Assembly (NCBI GenBank): GCA_023299935.1 | Contig: JALZVV010000023.1 | Coordinates: 1 to 34,303, forward strand | DNA: 34,303 nt | Direction: 5' to 3' | From: Dokdonia sp. | GTDB taxonomy: Bacteria > Bacteroidota > Bacteroidia > Flavobacteriales > Flavobacteriaceae | In this document: in pieces, positions 33,276 to 34,303 of the stretch | How the letters are laid out: every line of letters begins with the position of its first letter | How positions within the stretch are numbered: the first letter of the stretch is position 1 | Program-made: the position numbers and the translations under genes | The notes under the pieces: generated by a model | What the model saw: only the letters and a program-made list of their open reading frames with translations | Told to the model about the DNA's origin: nothing | Databases searched by the model: none

Positions 33276-34303
33276 ATGTCTGTACGTGTACGTTTTGCTC
33301 CAAGTCCTACGGGACCCCTTCATATAGGTGGAGTACGCACCGCTCTTTTTAATTATTTATTCGCTAAAAAACACCAAGGAACTTTTATCCTTCGTATAGA
33401 GGATACTGACCAGAATCGCTATGTAGAGGGTGCAGAAGCTTATATCAAAGAAAGCCTGGAATGGTGTGGTATTCCTTTTGATGAAGGGCCAGGCAAAAAT
33501 GGCGGTTTTGGACCCTATAGACAAAGTGAGAGGAAGGAGAAGTATCACGCTTTCGCGAAAGCGCTACTAGAATCAGGAAATGCTTATTATGCTTTTGATA
33601 CCGCAGAAGAGCTAAACGCACAAAGAAAAGAATACGAAGCCAACGGAAAAACTTTTATATACAACTGGCATAACCGTCTTAAGCTAGAAAACTCTCTGTC
33701 GCTGTCGCAGGAAGAAGTCGCGCAACGTATTGAAGCAGGTGCAGAATATGTGATCCGTTTTAAATCACCTCAAGACGAGACTTTGCATTTGCAAGACGAA
33801 ATACGTGGGGATATGCAAATAGACACCAATATCTTAGACGATAAAGTCTTATTTAAATCAGATGGGATGCCCACCTACCATCTTGCTAATATTGTGGACG
33901 ATCACTTAATGGAGATTACACACGTGATACGTGGGGAAGAGTGGCTACCCTCTCTAGCATTACACATACTATTATATCGTGCATTGGAGTGGAAGGCTCC
34001 TAAATTTGCACATTTACCGCTTATACTTAAACCTGTAGGAAAAGGAAAACTAAGTAAACGCGATGGCGACAAATTAGGATTTCCTGTTTTCCCACTCCAA
34101 TGGGAAGATCCAAAAAATAATGAAATTTCTAGTGGTTATAAAGAAGATGGATATCTTCCAGAAGCCGTTGTTAATATGCTTGCCTTTTTAGGGTGGAATC
34201 CAGGAACAGAACAAGAGCTTTTCTCTTTAGAAGAATTAATAAGCGCTTTTGATCTACAGAAAGTAAATAAAGCAGGTGCCAAGTTTGACCCAGAAAAAAC
34301 CAA
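33276..34303 (+). CDS. gltX: Glutamate-tRNA ligase, N-terminal part (runs off the window)
   Basis: This is a class I aminoacyl-tRNA synthetase that charges tRNA-Glu. From the ATG at 33276 the frame stays open to the window end, giving 342 complete codons of roughly 500 expected. The start [19 protein letters not shown] includes the HIGH-type motif HIGG at residues 16-19. [10 protein letters not shown] follows. The KMSKS-type loop is KLSKRDG at 258-264. FLGWNPG further along fits a non-discriminating or standard GluRS and excludes GlnRS. It is divergent from the DUF4175 gene. An exact palindrome at 33549-33562 encodes AFAKA in a surface helix region. Confidence 0.96.
   Translation, partial: MSVRVRFAPSPTGPLHIGGVRTALFNYLFAKKHQGTFILRIEDTDQNRYVEGAEAYIKESLEWCGIPFDEGPGKNGGFGPYRQSERKEKYHAFAKALLESGNAYYAFDTAEELNAQRKEYEANGKTFIYNWHNRLKLENSLSLSQEEVAQRIEAGAEYVIRFKSPQDETLHLQDEIRGDMQIDTNILDDKVLFKSDGMPTYHLANIVDDHLMEITHVIRGEEWLPSLALHILLYRALEWKAPKFAHLPLILKPVGKGKLSKRDGDKLGFPVFPLQWEDPKNNEISSGYKEDGYLPEAVVNMLAFLGWNPGTEQELFSLEELISAFDLQKVNKAGAKFDPEKT
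33549..33562. repeat. 14-bp palindrome GCTTTCGCGAAAGC, exact copy 7
   Basis: Perfect palindrome within gltX, AFAKA frame. Confidence 0.9.

Noticed and set aside
1-34303. tRNA, rRNA, insertion sequences, prophage or toxin-antitoxin genes
   Set aside because: I looked through the gaps and found no cloverleaf, transposase, integrase or terminal inverted repeats. The gaps are short except 26015-26380.

Overview
The window looks like a chromosome segment of a member of the Bacteroidota, most likely a marine Flavobacteriaceae. The signs are AT-rich intergenic DNA, TAnnTTTG-type -7 promoter boxes, weak Shine-Dalgarno sequences, and lineage-typical genes (DUF4175, DUF4837, a GH3-like ANL protein, a DUF6909-like protein, HolB with a degenerate P-loop). 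Assignment below family is not possible from the sequence alone. No rRNA, tRNA, insertion sequence, prophage or CRISPR array was seen.

Layout. (1) 1-2439, plus strand: end of a CapK/PaaK-like ligase, a WecB-type UDP-GlcNAc 2-epimerase and a WbuB-like glycosyltransferase. (2) 2436-19854, minus strand: one tightly packed block, read right to left. It starts with a membrane-anchored M23 peptidase, a GH3-family protein and a DUF6909-like protein. It continues with Wzz, Gmd, Fcl (GDP-L-fucose), Wzx flippase, a sulfotransferase, Wzy polymerase, an O-antigen-ligase-like protein, a GT4 glycosyltransferase, a WcaF-like acetyltransferase and a WcaI-like glycosyltransferase. It ends with a UDP-glucuronate decarboxylase and a WcaJ-like initiating sugar transferase. 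Together these are a nearly complete Wzx/Wzy pathway for a surface polysaccharide, probably fucose- and xylose-containing, O-acetylated and possibly sulfated. (3) 19970-26014: tatA; a transglycosylase-DUF4837 unit with pgk upstream; holB divergent from pgk; and an OmpH/Skp-like lipoprotein. (4) 26381-33102, minus: methyltransferase, mnmG, ybeY and a 1167-residue DUF4175 protein with Gly/Gln/Glu repeats. (5) 33276-end, plus: 5' part of gltX.

Two DNA-level signals stand out. First, the perfect 14-bp palindrome GCTTTCGCGAAAGC occurs seven times, every time inside a gene and in two reading frames, with several one-mismatch copies. It behaves like a highly iterated genomic motif. Second, two perfect 16-bp ParB parS sites bracket mnmG, at 27212-27227 and 29113-29128. 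The second abuts the mnmG start codon and lies inside the predicted 5' leader of a well-formed promoter. This suggests the segment is part of the chromosome-partition region and that ParB could affect mnmG transcription. Promoter boxes set 6 bp before the start codon also suggest leaderless mRNAs for the M23 peptidase gene and holB.
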